Of a stretch of 64,000 nt of DNA, positions 10,908 through 23,054 are shown piece after piece. This DNA is from Ampullaceana balthica. Taxonomy: Eukaryota; Mollusca; Gastropoda; Lymnaeidae. Every line of letters starts with the position of its first letter. Position 1 is the stretch's first letter. The notes under the pieces are model-generated. The model was given only the letters and a program-made list of their open reading frames with translations, had not been told where the DNA came from and made no database searches. The stretch spans positions 310,001-374,000 of the forward strand of contig CALYLW010000547.1 of NCBI GenBank assembly GCA_944989445.1, written 5' to 3'. The position numbers were made by a program, and so were the translations under genes.

Positions 10908-12773
10908 AATGGGAAGAGGAAGCCAAATTTCAGCTCCTGTTTGTCCCCTGCTCGTTATACCAATACGACCCACCTGTCTTCGTCACGCACTCAACAAATA
11001 CATCGTCACCAAGTCAAGCCGTTGTCATGGCAACTTGAGTGGCCACGGTGAACGCTCAACCAATCACACGGGGGACTAACTTCGGACACCGATGTGTAGT
11101 GTACAACTGTTGAGCCGTGGGCGGATCAAATCAATGGGTGCCCATTCAGACGTGGACCCCTCTGGCAAGTCAGAGTAATGGAGTTAGACACTTCACCTCA
11201 AAAGGAAATGACGTCTCGCTGTGATGACATCACTACTGTAAGTGATGCTAAGTTACACTTGGACAACTTGACTACATCCGATCAAGACTTTCAAAGATGA
11301 TGAGTTGACCACATCAACATCCAATCAACCAGTTTTATTAGCGTGTTTTATAACGCTATCAGTAAACGATTAGACCAACTGAACACTTCTTGGCTAAGGT
11401 CTGCTCTGGCTGTGACGTCATGTGCTTACATCCTGGGGGAGATGGCTTCACAGCTGCCAAGTTCTATGGACTAAAATAAAGTAACCATGGCAGTTTGCAC
11501 ACGACACTAAATTCACCCTAGTCTGAAAGGGCTATTTTCAACGACTTCAACCAGATTCAGCTCAGAAATATCTATTTTAATAGTGATATCTCCATAGATG
11601 TATTCATTTGTCTCTGATTAGCTCAACTCCTGATACAACGGCATACATTCAAGTGTCAAGTCACGTGGTCAGAGACATTTTATTTTATTTCATTTCTAGG
11701 ATATCACTTGAGCAACAAACCCCCTGCATGCCAGGGCCAGGACATCAGTCTTAGTCTAGAAATACATCCAGTGAGTCTAGGATCTAGGACATCGGATAAG
11801 TCTAGAAGGACATCGGTTAAGTCTAGAAGGACATCGACGCCTTAGGCCTTAGACCCACCAAATGTTTACGTCTAACTATAGCTGCTTCCATCTACCTTCT
11901 ACACGTTCAACTCGTGACTGAGCTTTCAACCTCTGACCTCTATCTATTTCAGGACGCTGATGTAATCAAAGAAAACTCAAGCAGTCCCAGGTTAACACAC
12001 AAAAATCTCCCACAGGTACACCTGATCTAGAGCGGTTCCTCCCCTCGTAGCGAGTGTGACTGTATGTTATACATAGAACATCAGCACACCAGACAAAACA
12101 TGCTCGAGCGAACTCTCAAATACGCATGATGAAATTCACGAGATTCCTTTTTTCCCTACATCAGTATCGGATGTTTTATATAGCGTGAGTTAATTTTTGT
12201 CCTCAACATACCTCCCCAATTCCCATCTCGCCTCTACCCCCCCCCCGTCTCTCTTTTTTCACGTCTCCCCCTTTCTCTCGCTGTCGCGTTTTAAGACCAC
12301 GAAAGTGGTAAGGTAGAGGGAATTGGACAGCTTTTGCAAGCACACTTAAAGATTTCATCAATAGTGGAGCCTGCTGACGAGTCTCGGCTATCTTACCAGC
12401 CTGTTTAATCAAGACAAGTAAATAACTCGAGTCAATTTGCCGCGGCAACTGGAGGAATGTTCACGTGTCTATACACAAGACTATTTCTAGCTGAGGGATT
12501 CAAAATAACCCAACAGTCTGGTTAGGGCATGCTTAACTTCTACTGCTTCCAGTGGTAGATAAGCTAGTCGTAAAAATGACGTTCTGATGCTGATGTCTTT
12601 GTTTTCGCGTCAAAATGCTCATTTTATTTCAACGTTTTACCTTAATACATATCAACAGTTGGCCTAAGCGAGGAGATATCAGAGAAAACTATAAACAGCT
12701 GGGGTCAAACACAAGAGAAGTGTTGCCATAAACAATTCAGCGTAATTACAAGTCCCGAAGCTGTCTACTAATA
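10908..12773. other. 1.9-kb intron stretch, mostly featureless
   Basis: A small 24-bp triplicate (TCTAGAAGGACATCGGTTAAG type) lies at 11780-11836 and a C/T-rich tract at 12225-12290. No exon or transposon end recognised. Confidence 0.5.
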
Positions 12774-12993
12774 CAGCGGTTCCCAACCTTTTTTGGGTGG
12801 CAACCCCATTTTAAAAAAGAAATGTGACCCGCGACGCCCATTAAATTTAAATAAGTCATTTTCAATAAAGTTTTTACAAAATATAGCAAATTTGCATTAC
12901 AGTGACACTATTTTTAGCCGCCAGTTGGCAACCGCCAGAAAACCCGTCGTAACCCCGGAGGGGAGGTCACGACCCACAGGTTGGGAACCGCTG
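12774..12993. mobile_element. hAT-type MITE (220 bp)
   Basis: The ends CAGCGGTTCCCAACC and GGTTGGGAACCGCTG are exact inverted repeats. The flanks TACTAATA (12766-12773) and TTCTAATA (12994-13001) match at 7 of 8 positions, the 8-bp duplication expected for hAT. No coding content. Confidence 0.85.
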
Positions 12994-13061
12994 TTCTAAT
13001 AAATGGAAATTAAGATTAAAATATGAGTAGAGTCTAAGAACTGATACTTTTTAGCATTGAA

Positions 13062-14945
13062 ATGAAAGGAATGGGAAACGTAGTTAGTGGCGAGATTGGA
13101 CCACAGACTTAAGACATGAAAGAATGGGAAACGTAGTTAGTGGCGAGATTGGACCACAGACTTAAGACATGAAAGAATGGGAAACGTAGTTAGTGGCGAG
13201 ATTGGACCACAGACTTAAGACATGAAAGAATGGGAAACCTAGTTAGTGGCGAGATTGGACCACAGACTTAAGACATGAAAGAATGGGAAACGTAGTTAGT
13301 GGCGAGATTGGACCACAGACTTAAGACATGAAAGAATGGGAAACGTAGTTAGTGGCGAGATTGGACCACAGACTTAAGACATGAAAGAATGGGAAACGTA
13401 GTTAGTGGCGAGATTGGACCACAGACTTAAGACATGAAAGAATGGGAAACGTAGTTAGTGGCGAGATTGGACCACAGACTTAAGACATGAAAGAATGGGA
13501 AACGTAGTTAGTGGCGAGATTGGACCACAGACTTAAGACATGAAAGAATGGGAAACGTAGTTAGTGGCGAGATTGGACCACAGACTTAAGACATGAACGG
13601 AACAGGAGACGTAGGTGGTGGAGAGATTGGACCACAGACTTAAGACATGAAAGGAACAGGAGACGTAGGTGGTGGAGAGATTGGACCACAGACTTAAGAC
13701 ATGAAAGGAACAGGAGACGTAGGTGGTGGAGAGATTGGACCACAGACTTAAGACATGAAAGGAACAGGAGACGTAGGTGGTGGAGAGATTGGACCACAGA
13801 CTTAAGACATGAAAGGAACAGGAGACGTAGGTGGTGGAGAGATTGGACCACAGACTTAAGACATGAAAGGAATGGGAAACCTAGTTAGTGGCGAGATTGC
13901 ACCACAGACTTAAGACATGAAAGGAATGGGAAACGTAGTTAGTGGCGAGATTGGACCACAGACTTAAGACATGAAAGGAATGGGAAACGTAGTTAGTGGC
14001 GAGATTGGACCACAGACTTAAGACATGAAAGGAACAGGAGACGTAGGTGGTGGAGAGATTGGACCACAGACTTAAGACATGAAAGGAATGGGAAACCTAG
14101 TTAGTGGCGAGATTGGACCACAGACTTAAGACATGAAAGGAATGGGAAACCTAGTTAGTGGCGAGATTGGACCACAGACTTAAGACATGAAAGGAATAGG
14201 AGACGTAGGTGGTGGAGAGATTGGACCACAGACTTAAGACATGAAAGGAATGGGAGACGTAGGTGGTGGAGAGATTGGACCACAGACTTAAGACATGAAA
14301 GGAATGGGAGACGTAGGTGGTGGAGAGATTTGACCACAGACTTAAGACATGAAAGGAATAGGAGACGTAGGTGGTGGAGAGATTGGACCACAGACTTAAG
14401 ACATGAAAGGAATGGGAAACCTAGTTCGTGGCGAGATTGGACCACAGACTTAAGACATGAAAGGAACAGGAAACGTAGTTAGTGGCGAGATTGGACCACA
14501 GACTTAAGACATGAAAGGAATAGGAAACGTAGTTAGTGGCGAGATTGGACCACAGACTTAAGACATGAAAGGAATGGGAAATGTAGTTGATGGCGAGATT
14601 GGACCACAGACTTAAGACATGAAAGAATGGGAAACGTAGTTAATGGCGAGATTGGACCACAGACTTAAGACATGAAAGAATGGGAAACGTAGACGTAGGT
14701 GGTGGAGAGATTGGACCACAGACTTAAGACATGAAAGAATGGGAAACGTAGACGTAGGTGGTGGAGAGATTGGACCACAGACTTAAGACATGAAAGAATG
14801 GGAAACGTAGACGTAGGTGGTGGAGAGATTGGACCACAGACTTAAGACATGAAAGGAATGGGAAACGTAGTTAGTGGCGAGATTGGACCACAGACTTAAG
14901 ACATGAAAGAATGGGAAACGTAGACGTAGGTGGTGGGGAGATTTG
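13062..14945. repeat. 53/54-bp minisatellite, about 35 copies, block-homogenised
   Basis: All units share GATTGGACCACAGACTTAAG and ACATGAAAG. Two main variants alternate in blocks: one with GAAACGTAGTTAGTGGCGAG and one with GAGACGTAGGTGGTGGAGAG. The first ~10 units are the first type, the next 5 the second type, then the two mix; near the right end hybrids carry both motifs. The 54-bp units create false minus-strand frames. Confidence 0.95.
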
Positions 14946-15479
14946 ACTAAAAATGTAATGTTAATGTAGGAAAACTGTCGAATTGTGAGATTTTTGCACA
15001 AACTCTAATATGGAGCAAGATTTATAGAACTTATTTACACAGAGTATAGGACACTTTCATCTATATACACACACAACAGTTTGACAAGAGATGAAAGGAA
15101 ACAACCAGCAGTCTTGGCGAGACGTTCAGAGGATAGCATCTAGATACAGTACTAGTCAAACTGGACAATGCTGACCATCAAGACTTATTGATACTGACAG
15201 AAACACCTAATCCCTAAACGATTGACGTGGCAATAAATTAAATAAAAGCTTGTAAAATGGAATGAAACATATCACAATAACATTTGAACCGAACCAGCCC
15301 TTATAGTAAGGCTAGAGTTCCATACCTATCCAGCCCTTATAGTAAGGCTAGAGTTCCATTGGACACATAACTGAGTTTATTGTACGCGCCCTTGCCCTGA
15401 CGATTGAACCAATAGGAAACATACATGTGCCGTCTCCCGTGCACAGCACCATGGTCTTCAAGTATTGAAAGTCACAAGT
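14946..15479. other. Intron stretch with a short duplicate
   Basis: CCAGCCCTTATAGTAAGGCT and following bases occur twice at 15296-15360. Otherwise featureless. Confidence 0.5.
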
Positions 15480-15973
15480 TGTACATCTCTGATCCCCGAG
15501 AGAAGCTACCAGACCACGCGCACCCACATACACTACCAGCGTGGACATAAGCTATTCGGTAAGCCAATCTGGCAACCCTGTGTACATCTCTGATCCCTGA
15601 GAGAAGCTACCAGACCACGCGCACCCACATACACTACCAGCGTGGACATAAGCTATTCGGTAAGCCAATCTGACAACCCTGTGTACATCTCTGATCCCTG
15701 AGAGAAGCTACCAGACCACGCGCACCCACATACACTACCAGCGTGGACATAAGCTATTCGGTAAGCCAATCTGGCAACCCTGTGTACATCTCTGATCCCT
15801 GAGAGAAGCTACCAGACCACGCGCACCCCATACACTACCAGCGTGGACATAAGCTATTCGGTAAGCCAATCTGGCAACCCTGTACATCTCTGATCCCTGA
15901 GAGAAGCTACCAGACCACGCGCACCCACATACACTACCAGCGTGGACATAAGCTATTCGGTAAGCCAATCTGC
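15480..15973. repeat. 101-bp tandem repeat, about 5 copies
   Basis: CGGTAAGCCAATCTGG recurs at 15557, 15658, 15759, 15859 and 15958. Each unit contains AGAAGCTACCAGACCACGCG and TACACTACCAGCGTGGACAT. Confidence 0.95.
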
Positions 15974-16350
15974 TGTCATGCTTTTTAGCATATGCTGGGA
16001 ATACAGGTTTATTGACACGTGGACTTCCTGGCAAAGGTGTGAACTTAATATTGAGCACACTACCTGGGTGTCCAAGGTGATTAAATAGCTGGTAATGGTT
16101 GGCACATGGGCCAGCTCCTCAATGGCTGTTAGGCCGTGTTATAAAACAGTGCCATTGAACAGTGCGCGAGTCGTGCCAGCATGGTGTAAGAGTGTGTGTA
16201 GAATGCTAGGAAAACCCTATGAAGGCCACAGTGGGGATCACGTGTCAAAGGTTAGATGAATCCTTAAAGGTTAAGAATGTGGAGAAGTTGGCAAAACCAC
16301 ACTGGTGTACTGCAGGCTAATATACACAATAGGAACTTATCCATTGGTTA
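15974..16350. other. Intron stretch without recognised features
   Basis: No exon, element end or array recognised. Confidence 0.5.
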
Positions 16351-17272
16351 GTGCAACTAGAGAATAGACATAAGCTCAAAACGAGACAAAATACAGGCCC
16401 ACAACTAGAGAATAGACATAATAAGCTCAACACGAGACAAAATACAGGCCCCCAACTAGAGAATAGACATAATAAGCTCAACACGAGACAAAATACAGGC
16501 CCACAACTAGAGAATAGACATAATAAGCTCAACACGAGACAAAATACAGGCCCCCAACTAGAGAATAGACATAATAAGCTCAACACGAGACAAAATACAG
16601 GCCCACAACTAGAGAATAGACATAATAAGCTCAACACGAGACAAAATACAGGCCCACAACTAGAGAATAGACATAATAAGCTCAACACGAGACAAAATAC
16701 AGGCCCACAACTAGAGAATAGACATAATAAGCTCAACACGAGACAAAATACAGGCCCACAACTAGAGAATAGACATAATAAGCTCAACACGAGAAAAAAT
16801 ACAGGCCCCCAACTAGAGAATAGACATAATAAGCTCAACACGAGACAAAATACAGGCCCACAACTAGAGAATAGACATAATAAGCTCAACACGAGACAAA
16901 ATACAGGCCCACAACTAGAGAATAGACATAATAAGCTCAAAACGAGACAAAATACAGGCCCACAACTAGAGAATAGACATAATAAGCTCAACACGATACA
17001 AAATACAGGCCCACAACTAGAGAATAGACATAATAAGCTCAACACGAGACAAAATACAGGCCCACAACTAGAGAATAGACATAATAAGCTCAACACGAGA
17101 CAAAATACAGGCCCACAACTAGAGAATAGACATAATAAGCTCAACACGAGACAAAATACAGGCCCCCAACTAGAGAATAGACATAATAAGCTCAACACGA
17201 GACAAAATACAGGCCCCCAACTAGAGAATAGACATAATAAGCTCAACACGAGACAAAATACAGGCCCACAGT
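16351..17272. repeat. 51-bp minisatellite, 18 copies
   Basis: The unit contains CAACTAGAGAATAGACATAA and ACGAGACAAAATACAGGCCC. The first copy is 3 bp shorter. It is open on both strands (51 = 17 codons), giving false frames of over 300 codons. The main polymorphism, CCCA/CCCC, is silent in the plus frame by chance of position. Confidence 0.95.
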
Positions 17273-17511
17273 GGTAGACACACGACATAAATCAAAACAA
17301 AAACTTACAATGTATACTACAGTGGTCAAAACATAGACAAGCCTACATCACGTACTCACAACCGTTTTATACATATACCCCAAGCAATGAGATGTTAGTG
17401 ATTTTTTCAGACATTGACTACACGACATTGACTACACGACATTGACTACACTTACTTGAATTCAAATAATTCTTCAGCAACACAGGACGACAATGTATTG
17501 AAAATACTCAC
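17273..17511. other. Intron start after exon D, with a 14-bp triplicate
   Basis: ACATTGACTACACG repeats three times at about 17411-17452. Nothing else recognised. Confidence 0.5.
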
Positions 17512-17686
17512 CCCTCAGGTAACTCGTTGGGATCGTATGGTATGGCTGAAGTGGTGGGGGATGAGTCTTGGCCTTGGGCTCCAGGCCCCCCTGTCCCTCT
17601 GTCCCTGGAGATAAGGCTGATAACTATCTGTCCCCGGACGGCGTCTGTGTCCTCCGAGTTCTGGCGCTGCAGGTCAAGTCTTTGAA
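17512..17686 (-). CDS. Smurf: Smurf exon D, end of C2 and linker to WW1 (175 bp)
   Basis: The acceptor is CTGTGTTTCAG and the donor GTGAGT at 17511. It encodes QRLDLQRQNSEDTDAVRGQ, then IVISLISRDRGTGG, the last C2 strands. A linker (PGAQGQDSSPTTSAIPYDPN) then leads to ELPEG, the lead-in to WW1. It ends in phase 2 (GG of a Gly codon). GC content and third-position GC are higher than in the surrounding introns. The open frame continues upstream across the acceptor for 287 codons (see the separate entry). Confidence 0.95.
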
Positions 17687-18548
17687 CTGAAACACAGACA
17701 TGAGGCAAACTGAGACGTCGGCCACGGCGGAAGTGGATTAAAGTACCGTTGGTGGGGGCGCCACAACTGGGGGCGCCAGGACCGGAGGCACAGCCCACGT
17801 TGGCGGCAAAGCTGCAGCTGCTGCTATTGCCCGTGGAGATGGTGCTTATTGAGTTGCTGGAAAGTGACCGGGAGCTGTGGGTGATGTTGTTGGTCAGGCT
17901 GGTCAACGGTCGCTGGGACAGGACCTGCGTGGATGTGGGGGTCCACGTGTGGTGGCGGCGGTAGTAGTGAAGTGGGGAGTGGTGAGAGGAATGCAACGGG
18001 GAATGGGGAAGCTGCGAGAGTCTGGGCGAGTGTAAAGGGAAAGAGTAGGACGGCGCTAGGGGGGCGTGAGAAGAGAACCTGATGGGAGTGGGGGTGTCGG
18101 CAGTGGCGTCCTCCTCCAAGTCCGCATCGGGATCACTGGAGTCGGATCCGGTGTTGACGTCACGTGACGTGACAGTGGCGAACCTGGGCGTGTTGCAGCT
18201 CTGCACGACACTGGTGGAGACAAATGTGACGCCCTCACTGCGAGCGGGAGGGCTCGGACAGAGGTCATCCTCCTCATTGTCAGACGTCGATCCCGCCGTG
18301 GACGTGGAGGCGACCCTCGAGGTGGACCTCCGAGTGGTCAGGGACATGGACGTGGGGTTGGGGGGACCGAACAGCACCAGTGGCGCCGATATCCCCAGGT
18401 GGTTGAGGTTACACGGGACAGAAGCCGCCAGACGAAGGTTCGTTCGTATCCTCGGGGAACATGGCGGAGACTCAAGCACGTGTCTATTTGAAGTGCGTCC
18501 CTGTGGTGGGGACGGGGACGAGACGGCCAGTTGACTTTCTAAAACCAT
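17687..18548 (-). CDS. Candidate alternative 5' exon, Ser/Pro-rich, continuous with Smurf exon D
   Basis: An open frame starts at an ATG with a favourable context (AAAATGG) at 18548 and runs 287 codons straight through the exon D acceptor, in the Smurf frame. The predicted product is rich in Ser, Thr and Pro. It has an acidic patch (STSDNEEDDLCPSPP), a second one (SDSSDPDADLEEDATAD), and a His/Ser/Pro stretch (SPLHSSHHSPLHYYRRHH). GC is clearly higher than in the flanking intron, and third positions favour G/C as in exon D. It could be an alternative first exon giving a Smurf lacking most of C2, a retained-intron form, or a GC-rich non-coding island. A possible acceptor (GTTTTAG at about 18540) would make it an internal exon, but this would split the C2 fold. 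I recognise no homologue. Confidence 0.4.
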
Positions 18549-19377
18549 TTTTGTTGTTTGTATTGTTGTTACACAGGTCTCAAATTCTTAAGACACATCG
18601 ACTCAGAATGAAGTTTTTAACTTGCAAGTATCGCAATGCACTTGTCAATGTTGCTAATGTAAAGGGTTTGTCTCTTCTCAGAACGGAAAACATCGTGATG
18701 CTACTATTTTGAGACAATATTTTAGCATAAACTATGAAGTAACAATACGTGATTTTTCTTCAACATGAGTACATGTAGTATAATAAAGCTGTAAACAAGT
18801 GTTTGTCTTGGTCAAGTCACTATGTTGACACAAATAAACGTAGAATTAACAAGTAGCTTTGAGACGAGTCCTTGCTGAATATATGGATATTTGATCAGTA
18901 TTAAACAGTCTCTGAATGAATGGTTTCAGCTGAATACCTCGGATATTTCTATTAACAGATTTCCATTACATGACACGGTCTATTAGTTTACTGCTGCTTG
19001 AACAACAATGTGTGATAAAATGAAGATTTAATAGATGAATGTATCAACTAATAAAATGAAGATTTAATAGATGAATGTATCAACTAAACGTATCCACAAT
19101 GGAACTATACCAAACGTTCACAACCCAGGCTGGCTATAATCACTGGTCATTTCTACTCAAGGGGAAATGGGAAACAAAGATAGAGAAATATGCACTTGTA
19201 AAATGAAGAGCATTCCTTGGTCCCCTAAAACAAGATCTGTTGGTCAATGAAACGTGTCAATGTTCATGTAAGAACTAGATACGTCAAACAAATGTCATAA
19301 CTAAATAACGTTAATTGACATGGCATTTCAACTAGCACCGATTTCATTACGAGAGGTGTTCACAGAGGTCGTCTGAT
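18549..19377. other. Intron stretch upstream of the Ser/Pro-rich frame
   Basis: AT-rich. A 36-bp duplicate (AAAATGAAGATTTAATAGAT) lies at 19016-19087. If the Ser/Pro-rich frame has its own promoter it should be here, but I see no clear TATA or initiator. Confidence 0.4.
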
Positions 19378-19792
19378 CACCAATGGTGAGAAATGAAGGC
19401 ACTCAACTAGTACATGTACTAGACCAGAGCGGTTGAACCAACCTCACAATACCTACTTGTCACCAATGGTGAGAAATGAAGGCACTCAACTAGTACATGT
19501 ACTAGACCAGAGCGGTTGAACCAACCTCACAATACCTACTTGTCACCAATGGTGAGAAATGAAGGCACTCAACTAGTACATGTACTAGACTAGAGCGGTT
19601 GAACCAACCTCACAATACCTACTTGTCACCAATGGTGAGAAATGAAGGCACTCAACTAGTACATGTACTAGACCAGAGCGGTTGAACCAACCTCACAATA
19701 CCTACTTGTCACCAATGGTGAGAAATGAAGGCACTCAACTAGTACATGTACTAGACCAGAGCGGTTGAACCAACCTCACAATACCTACTTGT
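19378..19792. repeat. 83-bp tandem repeat, 5 copies, with a palindrome in each
   Basis: CACCAATGGTGAGAAATG recurs at 19378, 19461, 19544, 19627 and 19710. Each unit contains the perfect 16-bp palindrome CTAGTACATGTACTAG and also CACCAATGGTG, itself palindromic around AAT. Confidence 0.95.
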
Positions 19793-19880
19793 CTCCCAAA
19801 CAATGTGGAGGGGAAAGGAAATGGGAAACTAACGATAGAAGAGTAGGGGGTGAAATGAGAAGTAAGAAGAGACTAATTAA

Positions 19881-20346
19881 AGAGAGGTGTTGTATAGACA
19901 GGTAATAGAGAGGTGTTGTATAGACAGGTAATAGAGAGGTGTTGTATCGACAGGTAATAGAGAGGTGTTGTATCGACTGGTAATAGAGAGGTGTTGTATA
20001 GACAGGTAATAGAGAGGTGTTGTATAGACAGGTAATAGAGAGGTGTTGTATCGACAGGTAATAGAGAGGTGTTGTATAGACAGGTAATAGAGAGGTGTTG
20101 TATAGACAGGTAATAGAGAGGTGTTGTATAGACAGGTAATAGAGAGGTGTTGTATAGACAGGTAATAGAGAGGTGTTGTATAGACAGGTAATAGAGAGGT
20201 GTTGTATAGACAGGTAATAGAGAGGTGTTGTATAGACAGGTAATAGAGAGGTGTTGTATAGACACGTAATAGAAAGGTGTTGTATAGACAGGTAATAGAA
20301 AGGTGTTGTATAGACAGGTAATAGAGAGGTTTTGTATAGACAGGTA
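19881..20346. repeat. 26-bp minisatellite, about 18 copies
   Basis: The unit is built on GGTGTTGTATAGACAGGTAA plus TAGAGA. Some units read ATCGAC in place of ATAGAC. It makes false minus-strand frames. Confidence 0.95.
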
Positions 20347-20615
20347 AAGAAGAAATGGTAACGAGATATGATGGCCACAGAAAGTAGACTGTCAGCAATG
20401 ATGAAGAGAGACGATAAATAAATATTGTGGTAAATAAGGTTTTGACGAGACAATGTGTAGTGTGGTGATGACAAAGAGAATGACAAGAGATAATGTGAAA
20501 GGAGAGGCTAAGAAATGTGTTGCTTGTGGGCGGAGGGGAAGACGACAAAGGAAGTGGTCATCTGATATGTACAATACCACCAATGTCCAATGCCACTGTG
20601 ACGTCCGACTGAGAA

Positions 20616-20828
20616 ATGTAACAACAGAACTACAACAACTTATCACAGAAATAGTCTAGTAACAACAGAACTACAACAACTTATCACAGAAATAGCCTTG
20701 TAACAACAGAACTACAACAACTTATCACAGAAATAGCCTTGTAACAACAGAACTACAACAACTTATCACAGAAATAGTCTTGTAACAACAGAACTACAAC
20801 AACTTATCACAGAAATAGTCTTGTAACA
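20616..20828. repeat. 41-bp tandem repeat, 5 copies
   Basis: TAACAACAGAACTACAACAA recurs every 41 bp (for example 20660 and 20701). Confidence 0.9.
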
Positions 20829-21600
20829 AAAATATCACAAAGGTCCCGGTCCCGACTACAAGGCTCAGGCGGATTTAGAATGGATTTCATTCCCCTTTAG
20901 CCACACCAGACTCGCTAGACCGTGATACCGTACAAACATAACGATCAGAGCAGTTGAAACAAGAAGTTCGGTCTTGACGAAATGAACATGCTAGCTAACA
21001 ATCAAAGACAATAGTATGTTTTAAAGTTTAAACCTCTCGTGTTTGAGAAATATTTCACAAGTGTCGGTATGAATGGTGGAATCAAACATCCTTAAGATTG
21101 GACAACAGTCCGTTTCACAGTAACACATGTCAACAACAATCCAGGAAACAATGAACAATAAAAGCACGAGTTAAGAGCCTGATGATTTGGTTAGATGTCT
21201 AGATGGTAGGAGTAGTACGGCCAGCCCTCGCGGTGTTCTCGTGCGTTCATTGATAAAAGGGGAGACAATGCTGGGCTCTTGTGTGAGTAATCTACGCCAG
21301 CCAACCTTACCTAGCTCCGGCGAGGTAACAACCGATTCTCAAATAGACCAGCATGGGGCTAATCGACTCCACAAGGAAATCGACCAAAGAACTGCCGAGG
21401 TATCGAAGCGATTTCATGTTGAACTTTCAATTCAATTATTTGCTAATTCTAACAGTTATAACGCAGTTGCTGGCGATATCGGGCAAGCCAATACCGTAAT
21501 ATCTCACTGGAAGGTTAATAACGATACTTTGAAACTCGCCACAAACATTCCATGTGCTGTATATACATTAAAAGTCATGGTAGTAGTCTCACTTGTATCT
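20829..21600. other. Intron stretch without recognised features
   Basis: A 153-codon plus frame at 21187-21648 runs into the following array and matches no family I know. Confidence 0.45.
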
Positions 21601-21764
21601 CCAATGAACAGAAGGGGTTGTAGTGATGGATGGACAACTGACCAATGAACAGAAGGGGTTGTAGTGATGGATGGACAACTGACCAATGAACAGAAGGGGT
21701 TGTAGTGATGGATGAACAACTGACCAATGAACAGAAGGGGTTGTAGTGCTGGATGGACAACTGA
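21601..21764. repeat. 41-bp tandem repeat, 4 copies
   Basis: CCAATGAACAGAAGGGGTTG recurs at 21601, 21642, 21683 and 21724. Confidence 0.95.
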
Positions 21765-22022
21765 TCTTCCTTTGGTCTTGTCAATCTGACACATAACGAT
21801 CGGCTTTCAAGTCAATTTCCTACGTTATTTCAGCTACAACATATTTGATCAAATCTACAACTTGAACGCCTACCGTGCTCTCAACAATAGCACGCTTTAC
21901 CGGGCATAAGTTCAAAAAAGAAAGAATGTGTTTACTGTAGACGGGATAATTGAAATGTTTAAAGACTTACAAAGAAAACATGATGGGGCCGTATTCAATA
22001 TGGGGCCGTATTCAAGATAGGG

Positions 22023-22214
22023 CAGTGGTGGCAAACCTTTTTTGGGCCACGTGCCTTAAATTGAACCAAAACCCACTTATTTATAACAAAGTTCCAATGA
22101 AACTCGAAAATGGAAATTTGGCTTAGCTGGTTTGATTAAGACAGTAATATTTTAGTCGCGTGCCGACTGCTGTGACTCTGCGTGCCGACTGTGCCACAGG
22201 TTTCGCCAACACTG
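22023..22214. mobile_element. hAT-type MITE (192 bp)
   Basis: CAGTGGTGGCAAACC at the left and, at the right, GGTTTCGCCAACACTG form imperfect inverted ends. The flanks AGATAGGG and ACATAGGA match at 6 of 8 positions. No coding content. Confidence 0.65.
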
Positions 22215-22744
22215 ACATAGGAACATATTGAAGGGCGCTCCATGGAAGTGAAGGAGTCGGAAGTGTCATAGAACCTTCGTTACATTGGCTATATTTAGAA
22301 ACTATTCTATAATTATAAACTAGGCTGTTAAACTAGGCTGTAATAGCTCTAATGATCACAATGTGTGCAAATCTGTTGGGTGGGGGGAGGGGGAGAAGTT
22401 CGGAGTAGCTTAGACTTAGGCGCAACATAAACCACGGTCTCTGTGGGGGATACAGTAACAAGTTATCAAAGAGGTCTGTTTATAGAGAGTTTTGAGAACC
22501 ACTGTATAAATAAACAGGAAGTTAACTCGTCTTTTTTTTAATAAACCTATGCGGTAATGCAATTTGAAACTGATCTTTACTAATACATGTACTCGGTATC
22601 GAAGAAGATTCAATAAGACCAACATCGATACGGGGATGTACGGTAGTCGACCTTTAGTATCGTCCACAGCTCTTGCCTTATCGCCTCATCATCACCTGTA
22701 AGTTTACTACCAGGGGTGGGGAGGGGGTTAGTTTCAGCTAATCT
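22215..22744. other. Intron stretch without recognised features
   Basis: No exon, array or element end recognised. Confidence 0.5.
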
Positions 22745-23046
22745 GACGTGGCACAGGGAAGTGTGAGCGGGGAATTAAAGAGAGTGGCTTTAGATTGGCA
22801 GAGGGGACAGGGAGCACGAGTAGAGTCATGGAGAGATGGGACAAGGGGTGAGAACTACATGGGGATAGAGCCGGAAGAGGGAGATGGTGAGAAAGAAAGG
22901 AGGAGACAGAGCAATGAGATGGAGGGAGATGGTGATAGAACAAGAAGAGAGAGGGGTGGAGATGGTAGAAAGGGGAAGGAGGAGTTAGATAGACATGATG
23001 TCAGGTGGATAGATGTGAGAGAGTGATAGAATAATGAGAGAGGGTG
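22745..23046. other. Purine-rich tract (~300 bp)
   Basis: The plus strand is almost continuously G and A, with motifs such as GGGAGATGGTGAGAAAGAAA. It may be a decayed simple repeat able to form triplex structures. It gives weak frames on both strands that are not believed. Confidence 0.6.
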
Positions 23047-23054
23047 ATATAGAG

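Noticed and set aside
16317..17288. Frames of over 300 codons on both strands
   Set aside because: Same cause: a 51-bp unit. Lies in an intron of Smurf.
19785..20548. Long Ser/Tyr/Leu-rich minus frames
   Set aside because: Produced by the 26-bp array read in successive frames.
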